Shown in pieces: positions 6,760 to 12,500 of a stretch of DNA of 12,500 nt. Source of the DNA: Chrysomallon squamiferum. Its lineage: Eukaryota; Mollusca; Gastropoda; Neomphalida; Peltospiridae. The position numbers and the translations under genes were made by a program. The DNA is taken from the NCBI GenBank assembly GCA_012295275.1, contig CM022669.1, positions 16,825,172 to 16,837,671 of the forward strand, in the 5' to 3' direction. The notes beneath the pieces were generated by a model. It saw only the letters and a program-made list of their open reading frames with translations, was not told the DNA's origin and did no database searches. Positions within the stretch are counted from its first letter, which is position 1; every line of letters starts with the position of its first letter.

Positions 6760-7420
6760 CTGGAAACCAACAAAAATAACATAGTCACATCAGTGCGTAT
6801 ATAGTAACATAGTCACATCAGTGCGTATATAGTATCATAGTCACATCAGTGCGTATATAGTAACGTAGTCACATCAGTGCGTGTATAGTAACGTAGTCAC
6901 ATCAGTGCGTATATAGTGACATAGTCACATCAGTGCGTATATAGTAACATAGTCACATCAGTGCCTTTTACGTAACAAGTATTTTGAATATAACAGATGA
7001 AATGAAGTTTACCACTGAGATTTCTATTTTGTATTTTATGCATCCAAAAGAATAAAAAATATGGATCGGAATCATGCAAAGATACAAAAATATCTGTATA
7101 TACTACTTATTCTACGACTACTGTTATTGCTAGAACAACAATCACTACCACTACTATTGCTATTAATTATATTAAAACCCAGTTATTAATTATCTTCAGT
7201 GTTATTTAAAACTATTCTTCACTCCAAAAGATAGCACAGAATAATGCAAAAAAGTTTCCCCTTTCAAGAAAATTAACAATAATTATCAAAATGTTCTCAT
7301 TCATTATACACTGATCTATCGACTAACATATTCATTTAATCAAACTACAGTCTATGTTATTTGAACCAAATATTCATAAAAACGTTAAACAAAACTACAG
7401 ACGAATATTCTGAGATTTAC
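6760..7420 (-). other. Intron between 3A and 3B
   Basis: A 661-bp phase-1 intron. The acceptor end holds the 28-bp tandem repeat (6779-6964). The rest is AT-rich unique sequence with a short ACT/ACC-rich stretch near 7110-7160. Confidence 0.85.
6779..6964. repeat. 28-bp tandem repeat, 6.6 copies
   Basis: Units start at 6779, 6807, 6835, 6863, 6891, 6919 and 6947 (partial). The core is atagtcacatcagtgcgt followed by atatagta, with only a few substitutions between copies, so it is recent. It starts about 18 bp upstream of the acceptor of domain 3B, the usual branch-point distance. Each unit on the transcribed strand includes cactgatgtgactat. Confidence 0.96.
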
Positions 7421-7750
7421 CTTTGGAATAGCATATAACAGCACCATCAAAAAGATGCGATTCGCATTTGGGATCTTGGTCTCCCATTCCTTTCAGCGGA
7501 CACTCAAATAGGTTCGTCTCGTTTCCAGAACACCTCAAGCTGTTGATCCACACTGGCCCGGTGCCTGCACCCTTTGACCCGGGAGCTATAGAAACACCCG
7601 AAGGGAATCCTAAGTGACGGCAGATGACAGAGGCAGCGTTGTCGTCCATGTTAAGACCGCAGATAGTTCCCCAAGTTCCATTAATATTCACTTCAACGCG
7701 ACCTTCGATGTTCGTCCCACTCTGAAGACGAAACGTAGGGCTTCCTATTC
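7421..7750 (-). CDS. SRCR domain 3A
   Basis: A 330-nt exon, phase 1-1, encodes about 110 residues. It opens GIGSPTFRLQSG, then GRVEVNINGTWGTICGLNM (Cys2), ASVICRHLGFPSG (Cys3), GTGPVWINSLRCSG (Cys5), LFECPLKG (Cys6), PKC (Cys7) and DGAVICYSKG (Cys8). Six cysteines give Group A. It is class A by GRVEV, GTWGTIC and position, although RLAGG has become RLQSG and DAGVFC has become DGAVIC. Sequons are NGT and NET. The acceptor is tttcag at 7751-7752 and the donor AAAG|GTAAAT. The split codon with domain 3B is GCG (Ala). Confidence 0.94.
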
Positions 7751-8122
7751 CTGAAATAAAAAATAAAATAAAATAAGAGCTTTGGATTAACAAACTGATG
7801 AAAACAAAAAAGAAAAAAAAACAACAAAAAGTGAAGATCGAAATATTTATAAGATCGAGATAAAAACATTTGATTTTAAAAAAATGAATAAATAAATAAA
7901 CGAATTCTTCCTGCAGTAGGGAGTTGCTGTGCACACTTTAATACAGTTAATACAACCTTTGACTTTGACGTCATAAACATATGACGTAATGATAATTGTC
8001 AAGAAGTGTTCGAATATTTGTGCATTTCATACTCAGGTATGTGTGAAAATTCAGATTTATTTAACATTTACTTAAAATAATAATAATAGTAATAATAATA
8101 ATAAAAACAAAAGCTCGTTTAC
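7751..8122 (-). other. Intron between 2C and 3A
   Basis: A 372-bp AT-rich phase-1 intron with A-rich stretches at 7761-7830 and short TAA runs near 8077-8103. Nothing else recognisable was seen. Confidence 0.85.
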
Positions 8123-8446
8123 CTGGTTTTTTGTAACAAAACACAGCAGCCTCGCTGGTTAAAGAACAACCGTTCACTTGTCCCCAAGTTGTGTTTGAAC
8201 AGTCTTTCAGCAGATTTTCGTTACCAGTGCAGCCAACGTTAGACAGCCATCTCACGTGATCCACCATTTTGTTCCGCTGATCTATCAGGTGTTTGTAGGC
8301 TAAACCGCCATTTTGAAAACCTATTTCCGTGCAGATAACTTTGGCGTCGTAGTCGTCGAAGCCGTCAGAACAAACGTAGCCCTTGTGTGAGAAGTATTTA
8401 GCAGAAACTCTGCCTCGTGTGCCATTGTCCAGCCGTAGTGTGTATG
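8123..8446 (-). CDS. SRCR domain 2C
   Basis: A 324-nt exon, phase 1-1, encodes about 108 residues. It starts AYTLRLDNGTRGRVSA, then GYVCSDGFDDYDAKVIC (Cys2, Cys3), TEIGFQNGGLAYKHL, WLSNVGCTGNENLLKDC (Cys5, Cys6), NGCS (Cys7) and EAAVFCYKKP (Cys8). The six-cysteine pattern is Group A. DDxDA and GLAY tie it to class C; the VNCTG sequon has become VGCTG. Sequons are NGT and NTT. The acceptor tctgtccag at 8447-8448 follows a (TTTA)n tract (minus-strand reading) that starts about 10 bp upstream. The donor is CCAG|GTAAAC. Confidence 0.93.
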
Positions 8447-8457
8447 CTGGACAGAAG

Positions 8458-8458
8458 A

Positions 8459-8497
<39 letters not shown>
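8458..8497. repeat. (TAAA)n microsatellite, about 10 copies
   Basis: Perfect ATAA/TAAA run that begins about 10 bp upstream of the acceptor of domain 2C; on the transcript it is (UUUA)n where a polypyrimidine tract would sit. Confidence 0.95.
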
Positions 8498-8498
<1 letters not shown>

Positions 8499-8612
8499 AT
8501 TTAAATAAATGATATGATTATGATGATAATTTGTAAAAATAAGCAAATCGGGAGAGAAAGATGATAGCAATCCTTTGAGAAGAGTAAAACAAAATATAAT
8601 AGTAATAATAAT

Positions 8613-8667
8613 AAGAAGAAGAAGAAGAAGAAAGAAGAAGAAGAAGAAGAAGAAGAAGAGGAAGAAT
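8613..8667. repeat. (AAG)n microsatellite
   Basis: AAG/GAA triplets with one AAAG interruption near 8631. This is a purine-pyrimidine tract of the GAA-TTC type; the transcript carries (UUC)n. Confidence 0.95.
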
Positions 8668-8831
8668 TCAGGAAACAGTGACAACTAAAACTATTACAAA
8701 CAATTGCAAATTAAATATTGGAAACCCTGAAACTGTATCTAAGAAAGATTATAGACATATTGGCAAACAAGGGCAATCAAACAAATAAAGAGGTAAGTAA
8801 GGACAGAGACACGCAGTAAACAAGTACAAAC

Positions 8832-9143
8832 CTGCGGTATTTTCTGTGATATTTGAACACACTACTGAAGCATACTGTCGAGATTCGCACAAACTGTATG
8901 AAAGATCGTGACTGCAGTTTAACAGTGCCGCCTCCAATCCGCCACATTTCACGTTGCTGATGGCCACGTTTCTGTCGATGTTGCCGAACGCCGAACAGCA
9001 GACTGATTTGCCAGACGTGTAACCCATCTCCCTGCAGGCGACGGCTGCCTCCTTGTCGCCAAAACCGTCTGCGCAGACCAGTGCGTACGTAAAGCCTGTC
9101 CACACTTCAACAGCGCCAAACTCAGCGTGTGGCTCCAAACGGA
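8832..9143 (-). CDS. SRCR domain 2B, class B with vicinal Cys-Cys
   Basis: A 312-nt exon, phase 1-1, encodes about 104 residues. It begins VRLEPHAEFGAVEVW, then YALVCADGFGDKEAAVAC (Cys2, Cys3), REMGYTSGKSVCCSAFG (the extra adjacent cysteines), ISNVKCGG (Cys5), LLNCSHD (Cys6), SLC (Cys7) and SRQYASVVCSN (Cys8). There are eight cysteines, but this is not the Group B pattern, because the extra two are adjacent and sit after the Cys3 helix instead of at the Cys1 and Cys4 sites. Sequons are NCS and NIT. The acceptor is ttttcag at 9144-9145, with a TTTTA microsatellite about 10 bp further upstream. The donor is GCAG|GTTTGT. Confidence 0.95.
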
Positions 9144-9152
9144 CTGAAAATG

Positions 9153-9186
9153 TATTTTATTTTATTTTATTTTATTTTATTTTATT
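9153..9186. repeat. (ATTTT)n microsatellite, about 7 copies
   Basis: Pentanucleotide run starting about 10 bp upstream of the acceptor of domain 2B; on the transcript it is (UAAAA)n, hence purine-rich, an unusual neighbour for an acceptor. Confidence 0.95.
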
Positions 9187-9395
9187 GTTTATTTATTATG
9201 TTTTTTCAATATAAAATCACTAATTTACTAGGAACAAAAATAAAATAATTACACTTTTCATTTTATAATTCACCAGTAGAAAAAAAAAGATCAGTGAATC
9301 AATCAACAAACTGCCATACAAAGACAAGAATAATAAACATTACTCAATTTCCTCACGATATATCCTCATTTGGAATTCTTTATTTTTTATTTAAA

Positions 9396-9468
9396 TTTTT
9401 ATTTTTATTTTTATTTTTATTTTTATTTTTATTTTTATTTTTATTTTTATTTTTATTTTTATTTTTAA
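9396..9468. repeat. (TTTTTA)n microsatellite, about 12 copies
   Basis: Nearly perfect hexanucleotide run in the middle of the intron. The plus-strand frame rich in Phe and Leu over it is repeat translation. Confidence 0.95.
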
Positions 9469-9717
9469 TTTTTTTAAGCAAAATGTCTAAAAATTATAAT
9501 TCTTCATGTCACACTTGATTTAAATTCCCACCAGCAGATTTATCTGCAAGATTTACTCATTAAAAAAAAAAAATGGTTGCTTCTACTTCACCGAACTCCA
9601 CTTAAGGACTATAATGAGGAAATGCAGTAGGAGATTTAATTGAAAAAATAATCTGTTTTATTACAATCATGTACGAAACAAAGTACTGAACACGTATTTC
9701 GAGGATTCTGCGCCTAC

Positions 9718-10038
9718 CTCTTGGGAAGCAAAAGACTCCGGCGTCGTTGTCGTGGTCTTTGCAGTACCTTGCGCTGTTGTTCCAGCCTCGGTTTGGACAG
9801 GAAAATATTGTCTTGTCGTCCGCCCGGCACCGCATATCGTCGAGATAGACCGGTCCTTGGCCGCGTCCATATCTGGATCTGGCGTAAGCTATTCCTTCAA
9901 CGAAACCAAGCTGGCGACAAAGAGCACGTGCGTCGTATCTAGACCAGGCGTAGTCGCAGACAGTTCCCCACTTCCCGTCGTACTGGATTTCCACTCGTCC
10001 GTAATTCTTCTTACCGCCAGCTAGTCTGACGTTTAAAC
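9718..10038 (-). CDS. SRCR domain 2A, canonical class A
   Basis: A 321-nt exon, phase 1-1, encodes about 107 residues. It is the most canonical domain in the window: GLNVRLAGG at the start, then GRVEIQYDGKWGTVCDYAW (Cys2), ALCRQLGFVEG (Cys3), GPVYLDDMRC (Cys5), FSCPNRGWNN (Cys6), RYC (Cys7) and DNDAGVFCFPRG (Cys8). Six cysteines place it in Group A. Aspartates before Cys8 and in the DDMRC segment fit the usual acidic metal-binding surface of SRCR domains, which is inferred here from the family. One sequon (NNS) is present. The donor is AGAG|GTAGGC and the acceptor cgtacag at 10039-10040. Confidence 0.95.
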
Positions 10039-10254
10039 CTGTACGTAGATTAATTAAGTCAGTATAATATATATCAAAATGTAACAGGTGTTTTGAACTG
10101 TGTAGTGCTGCAGTCACTAAAGCATTTAATTTTATGAATTTAAAAAAAAAAAGGAACCTTTGCTTAACGAGACTGTGCATTTAATATAAACGAGAAAGGC
10201 TGAATGGAAATTCGTAAGACTTCAAATACATTTATGTAATAATAAACAGACTAC

Positions 10255-10490
10255 AGCAGTTACGGACCTACATTTTGGGGGCTCTGAAGTTTGAACTATT
10301 ATGGAGGGGACACACATCGCAATCAGCAACAAAGTCTGGGTAACTACTTTTATCTTCGTCTTTGGCAAGGTTCCATGACAGGTGTCATAAAAAGAATTTA
10401 AGCAATGTGGACTAAAGTCTGAGGACTAAGGGCCCTGAAGCTTAAATTTAACAGTAGATCTGCCCTTGGACGTCAGTCTAATGGCTAATA
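10255..10490. other. Less AT-rich intronic block, possible transposon remnant
   Basis: The composition differs from the surrounding intron. Two related direct segments, ggggctctgaagtttgaact near 10278 and gggccctgaagcttaaattt near 10430, lie about 150 bp apart. No open frame, tRNA-like head or clear terminal inverted repeat was seen, so the class is unknown. Confidence 0.35.
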
Positions 10491-10564
10491 TTTTATTCAG
10501 TTTTTTTAATATGATTTTTTTTTGTTTTGTTTATTGATACTGGAGATATAAAGTAAGTCTCAAA

Positions 10565-10612
10565 TCTATCTATCTCTATCTATGTATGTATCTATATATA
10601 TCTATATGTTTT
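10565..10612. repeat. (ATCT)n and (ATCT/ATGT)n imperfect microsatellite
   Basis: Imperfect tetranucleotide run with ATCT, ATGT and ATAT variants located 45-90 bp on the donor side of the intron after domain 1C. Confidence 0.85.
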
Positions 10613-10655
10613 TATATTAAGAACTCTATATTAATTCTACAACGTGCGTTCTCAC

Positions 10656-10964
10656 CAGTGCTGGAGTAGCAGAGGACGCCAGCAGACGTCTGCGAATCCC
10701 TGCACTTTTCGCCGACCGTGCTGTTCATCGCGCATTCGAGTAACCTGCTCTCCGATCCCGTGCAGTTCACGTCGGTGAACCACACCAGGTCGTACAGACT
10801 GGAGCTGACGGTGCCGAACCGAATTCCTCCAGCGAATCCATTTTGTCTGCACAGGACGTCGGCGTCCGTGTCGTCCCAGTTCTCTTCGCAGATGGTGCCG
10901 TTGAGGCCGTATTGTTCAACAAGGATGCGGCCGTGTATTCCATTCTGAATGACAAACTTGATGT
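10656..10964 (-). CDS. SRCR domain 1C
   Basis: The exon was found by direct translation, since it has no usable ATG and no long ATG-started frame. It is 309 nt, phase 1-1, about 103 residues. It begins DIKFVIQNGIHG, then NGTICEENWDDTDADVLC (Cys2, Cys3), LVWFTDVNCTG (Cys5), LLECAM (Cys6), EKC (Cys7) and AGVLCYSST (Cys8). That is six cysteines, the Group A SRCR pattern (no Cys1 or Cys4). WDDxDA and VNCTG mark class C. Three N-glycosylation sequons are visible (NGT, NCT, NST). The acceptor is tctttcag at 10965-10966 and the donor ACTG|GTGAGA. The last base joins gt of domain 2A to give Gly. Confidence 0.9.
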
Positions 10965-11383
10965 CTGAAAGAAGAAAAGAGAAAAAAAATAGGGCATTTT
11001 TGTGAATAGAGATTATTGCAAAACTTCTGGAAGTGGTGGTGAATATAGTAAACCAAAAAAAGTTAGGGATTGTGCAGTATGTCTTTCTACGGATATGATG
11101 ATTCTGAATCGGTTAGTTAAAAAATATTGTTATTTATACAAACGGAATTCGTGATTTTCCTATCCTCATGGCGCCACACAATGGGTGCAATATGTACTTA
11201 TTATTATTATCATCATCATCCTAATTTATTTATTTATTTATTTATTAGTTGCTGTTATTTTTGTTGTTTTTACGTTACATTATTACCATATATACAATAT
11301 TATATTATTTTACATTACATTACATTTTTACATTACACTGCACTGCATAGTATTGTACTGCATTACATTACATTACATTATAC
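10965..11383 (-). other. Intron between 1B and 1C
   Basis: A 419-bp phase-1 intron. The donor half is low-complexity: TTA/ATC triplets near 11198-11220, TTTA near 11224-11247 and ACATT pentamers to the donor. The acceptor half shows nothing recognisable. Confidence 0.85.
11304..11381. repeat. (ACATT)n imperfect microsatellite abutting a donor site
   Basis: ACATT/ATTAC pentamers interspersed with ACTGC variants run to within two bases of the donor of domain 1B at 11382-11383. Confidence 0.85.
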
Positions 11384-11698
11384 CTGAGTTTCGAGTTTCT
11401 TCAAAACACAGCACCCTCACTTGACCAGCTCTGTAAGGACAGATTCCCTTTCTGTACGTGCAGTTCACCAAACTCGATTCCTCTCCCGTGCACTTCAGAT
11501 TTGTCACGTAGTTTGGATAATGAAGCGACCTTGATATTCTAAGAATCTTAGATTTGGAAAATCCCATATCCCGACATGCCACTTTAGCATCCACGTCGTC
11601 GAACGAGTCTGCGCAGAGAGGACTCCACGTGTTTCCGGTATACATGCTTAGTCTTCCTACCGCCATGTTTTTACCAACCTTTCCGTGTCGAACACGAA
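11384..11698 (-). CDS. SRCR domain 1B, class B without its Cys-Cys pair
   Basis: A single 315-nt exon, phase 1 at both ends, encodes about 105 residues starting VRVRHGKVGKNMAVG. Six cysteines are present: PLCADSF (Cys2), KVACRDMGF (Cys3), LKCTG (Cys5), LVNC (Cys6), GIC (Cys7) and VLC (Cys8). The class B signature CCSA is missing. The aligned stretch reads KSKILRISRSLH, with Arg-Ile where other class B domains have Cys-Cys. The end (GQVRVLCFEE) also departs from the YASVVC motif. It is assigned to class B by CADSFDD, ACRDMGF and its position between 1A and 1C. The acceptor is ttacag at 11699-11700 and the donor TCAG|GTATAA, right beside an ACATT repeat. One N-glycosylation sequon (NCT) is visible. 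Confidence 0.9.
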
Positions 11699-12071
11699 CT
11701 GTAAATATGCGTAATTTAGATTATATCAAATTTTCAATAGTGTATGCGTGTGCATATACATACACATACATATAGTTATCAATTTAAAAAGAAGTTTTTT
11801 TTGTTATTATTCATTGTCAAGCAACATTTTTAGATTAAAATTTAAAATTATATTTATATTTTTATTGCTATATTTTCCATTTACGTTACAAACATAATTC
11901 AAATTTTAATTTCCAAAATACTGTATAGTTTTTATTAAACGATATCGTTTGCTAATAATAAATTTTGCTAACAGGCTTTTCGGCCTATTGAATATTTTTA
12001 AAATTACAAATAAAAGATTTAAAAAATAGATATATATATTCTTCTGAAAATGTTAATTACTGACTACTTAC
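11699..12071 (-). other. Intron between 1A and 1B
   Basis: A 373-bp AT-rich phase-1 intron with a short ACAT/ATAC stretch near 11753-11775. Nothing else recognisable was seen. Confidence 0.85.
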
Positions 12072-12232
12072 CATGAGAAAAACAAAAAACGCCAGCGTCT
12101 TCTGCTTCCTCTGCCAGACACTTGTCTCCTACAGTTGCAGGCCACCCAGCGCTGGCACAACGGAATAACGATTCTTCTTGGCCAGAGCATTTCAGTTCAG
12201 ACATGTACACAGTCGAACTACCTTTTGGGTAT
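12072..12232 (-). CDS. SRCR domain 1A, 3' half only (split domain)
   Basis: This exon encodes the second half of a class A SRCR domain. It starts YPKGSSTVYMSELKC (the final Cys is Cys5), continues through Cys6 (LFRC) and GWPATVGDKC (Cys7), and ends DAGVFCFSH with Cys8. The minus-strand acceptor is tttacag followed by the exon. One nucleotide precedes the first whole codon, so the upstream intron is phase 2 and lies inside the domain. All other introns here are phase 1. The donor is CATG|GTAAGT, a near-ideal site, leaving one base that makes Val with domain 1B. The half with Cys2 and Cys3 is not found in 12233-12500, so it must lie further right, across an intron of at least 268 bp. Confidence 0.85.
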
Positions 12233-12500
12233 CTGTAAAATGATAAAAAAAAGGAAGAAATTATACAGAGTAGAGATCGTTAACGACCAAAGTTATATGG
12301 AAAAAAAAAGAGGTATTAGAGCTGTTTGGTTACTGTTAAAACAGTTTTGTTTTGTAATTTATAAATTTTTATATTTAATTTGTTTCTGTATTCGTTTATG
12401 TGTATAAAATGATTATGATAGATTATCAAAGGCTGATAATGCTAAAATTAATGGGAAAAAAAAAAGAACACATCTCAAACACGATGTAGATGATGTTAAT
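12233..12500 (-). other. Partial intron inside SRCR domain 1A
   Basis: At least 268 bp of AT-rich phase-2 intron running off the right edge. I looked for the missing Cys2-Cys3 half of domain 1A on the minus strand and did not find it. Confidence 0.8.

Larger units (their letters stand above)
8447..8831 (-). other. Intron between 2B and 2C
   Basis: A 385-bp phase-1 intron with two microsatellites, (TAAA)n at the acceptor end and (AAG)n in the middle. Confidence 0.88.
9144..9717 (-). other. Intron between 2A and 2B
   Basis: A 574-bp phase-1 intron with (TTTTA)n at the acceptor end and (TTTTTA)n in the middle; the remainder is AT-rich unique sequence. Confidence 0.88.
10039..10655 (-). other. 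Intron between 1C and 2A
   Basis: A 617-bp phase-1 intron. The segment 10255-10490 is less AT-rich than other introns and may be a transposon remnant. ATCT-type repeats lie at 10565-10612. Confidence 0.85.
1..12232 (-). other. Interior of a large multi-SRCR gene, 17 exons seen, both ends missing
   Basis: All recognised coding sequence is on the minus strand and joins into one continuous reading frame through phase-1 splice junctions. Every domain exon ends with one nucleotide of a split codon, and every next domain exon starts with two. Examples are g|gt (Gly) between 1C and 2A, and g|tg (Val) between 5A and 5B. The SRCR fold is an extracellular, disulfide-stabilised domain found in DMBT1, CD163 and invertebrate scavenger receptor families that bind polyanionic or microbial ligands. 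No initiator exon, signal peptide, membrane segment, stop codon or other domain type is visible. The whole set could in principle be two genes, but nothing in the phases or order suggests a break. Confidence 0.85.
1..12232 (-). repeat. Higher-order coding repeat: SRCR triplet A-B-C, five copies plus start of a sixth
   Basis: Domain exons fall into three classes that recur in fixed order along the transcript. Class A begins with an RLAGG-like motif and ends DAGVFC or similar. Class B carries CCSA or CCSP about eight residues after the LG of the Cys3 region, and ends (N/Q)Y(A/V)SVVC. Class C carries (W/F)DDxDA after Cys2, then VNCTG-like sequence at Cys5. The right borders of class A exons are at 10038, 7750, 5442, 2661 and 30, so the spacing is 2288, 2308, 2781 and 2631 bp. 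The classes were assigned by eye from conceptual translations. Each triplet is flanked by phase-1 introns, so whole triplets can be duplicated or deleted without frameshift. Confidence 0.85.

Noticed and set aside
6779-6964. CRISPR-like array
   Set aside because: The 28-bp units are directly contiguous with no unique spacers, and the setting is an animal intron; it is a minisatellite.
1535-9143. Calling class B domains Group B SRCR because they have eight cysteines
   Set aside because: The extra cysteines are adjacent and lie after the Cys3 helix, not at the Cys1 and Cys4 sites of Group B domains such as those of CD163.
9721-10024. Plus-strand open frames antisense to domain 2A
   Set aside because: Shadows of a clear SRCR exon on the minus strand with good splice borders.
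12135-12407. Plus-strand open frame of 90 codons at the right end
   Set aside because: It overlaps the 1A exon antisense and continues into AT-rich intron, with no recognisable motif.

Overview
The window is a piece of an animal (metazoan) genome. It holds the interior of one large minus-strand gene built from scavenger receptor cysteine-rich (SRCR) domains. Short exons of higher GC sit in very AT-rich introns full of microsatellites and short tandem repeats. Every exon has GT/AG splice borders, and no bacterial-type gene organisation is visible. SRCR expansions with one domain per exon are known in several invertebrate lineages. I suspect a mollusc or other marine invertebrate, but the window does not settle the lineage.

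Reading the minus strand 5' to 3' (right to left), I resolve 17 exons coding 16 SRCR domains. Thirteen domains lie each on a single exon, and one is split over two exons. One more is represented only by its 3' half (12072-12232), and one only by its first bases at the left edge (1-30). All introns between domains are phase 1, so each domain exon or exon pair is a symmetric 1-1 module. Both gene ends lie outside: no signal peptide, membrane anchor, promoter or polyadenylation site could be assigned.

The main finding is that the domains are not a simple tandem array. Three sequence classes recur in strict order A-B-C, A-B-C, five times, and a sixth A begins at the left edge. Class A is canonical (RLAGG near the start, DAGVFC at the end). 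Class B has an extra adjacent Cys-Cys (CCSA/CCSP) and ends in a YASVVC-like motif. Class C has WDDxDA and often VNCTG. The triplet repeats every 1.9-3.0 kb. I name domains by unit: 1A (12072-12232, partial), 1B 11384-11698, 1C 10656-10964; 2A 9718-10038, 2B 8832-9143, 2C 8123-8446; 3A 7421-7750, 3B 6439-6759, 3C 5766-6080; 4A 5125-5442, 4B 4736-4840 plus 3961-4176, 4C 3244-3573; 5A 2338-2661, 5B 1535-1864, 5C 766-1098; 6A 1-30 (partial).

Two domains have lost cysteines in pairs: 4A lacks Cys2 and Cys7, a known disulfide pair, and 1B lacks both residues of the class B Cys-Cys. Several introns contain tandem repeats that copy the splice acceptor itself, notably a 63-bp repeat upstream of 5A. 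The product is probably a secreted or surface multi-SRCR protein of the DMBT1/scavenger-receptor kind, plausibly for ligand or microbe binding, but its function cannot be read from this window.
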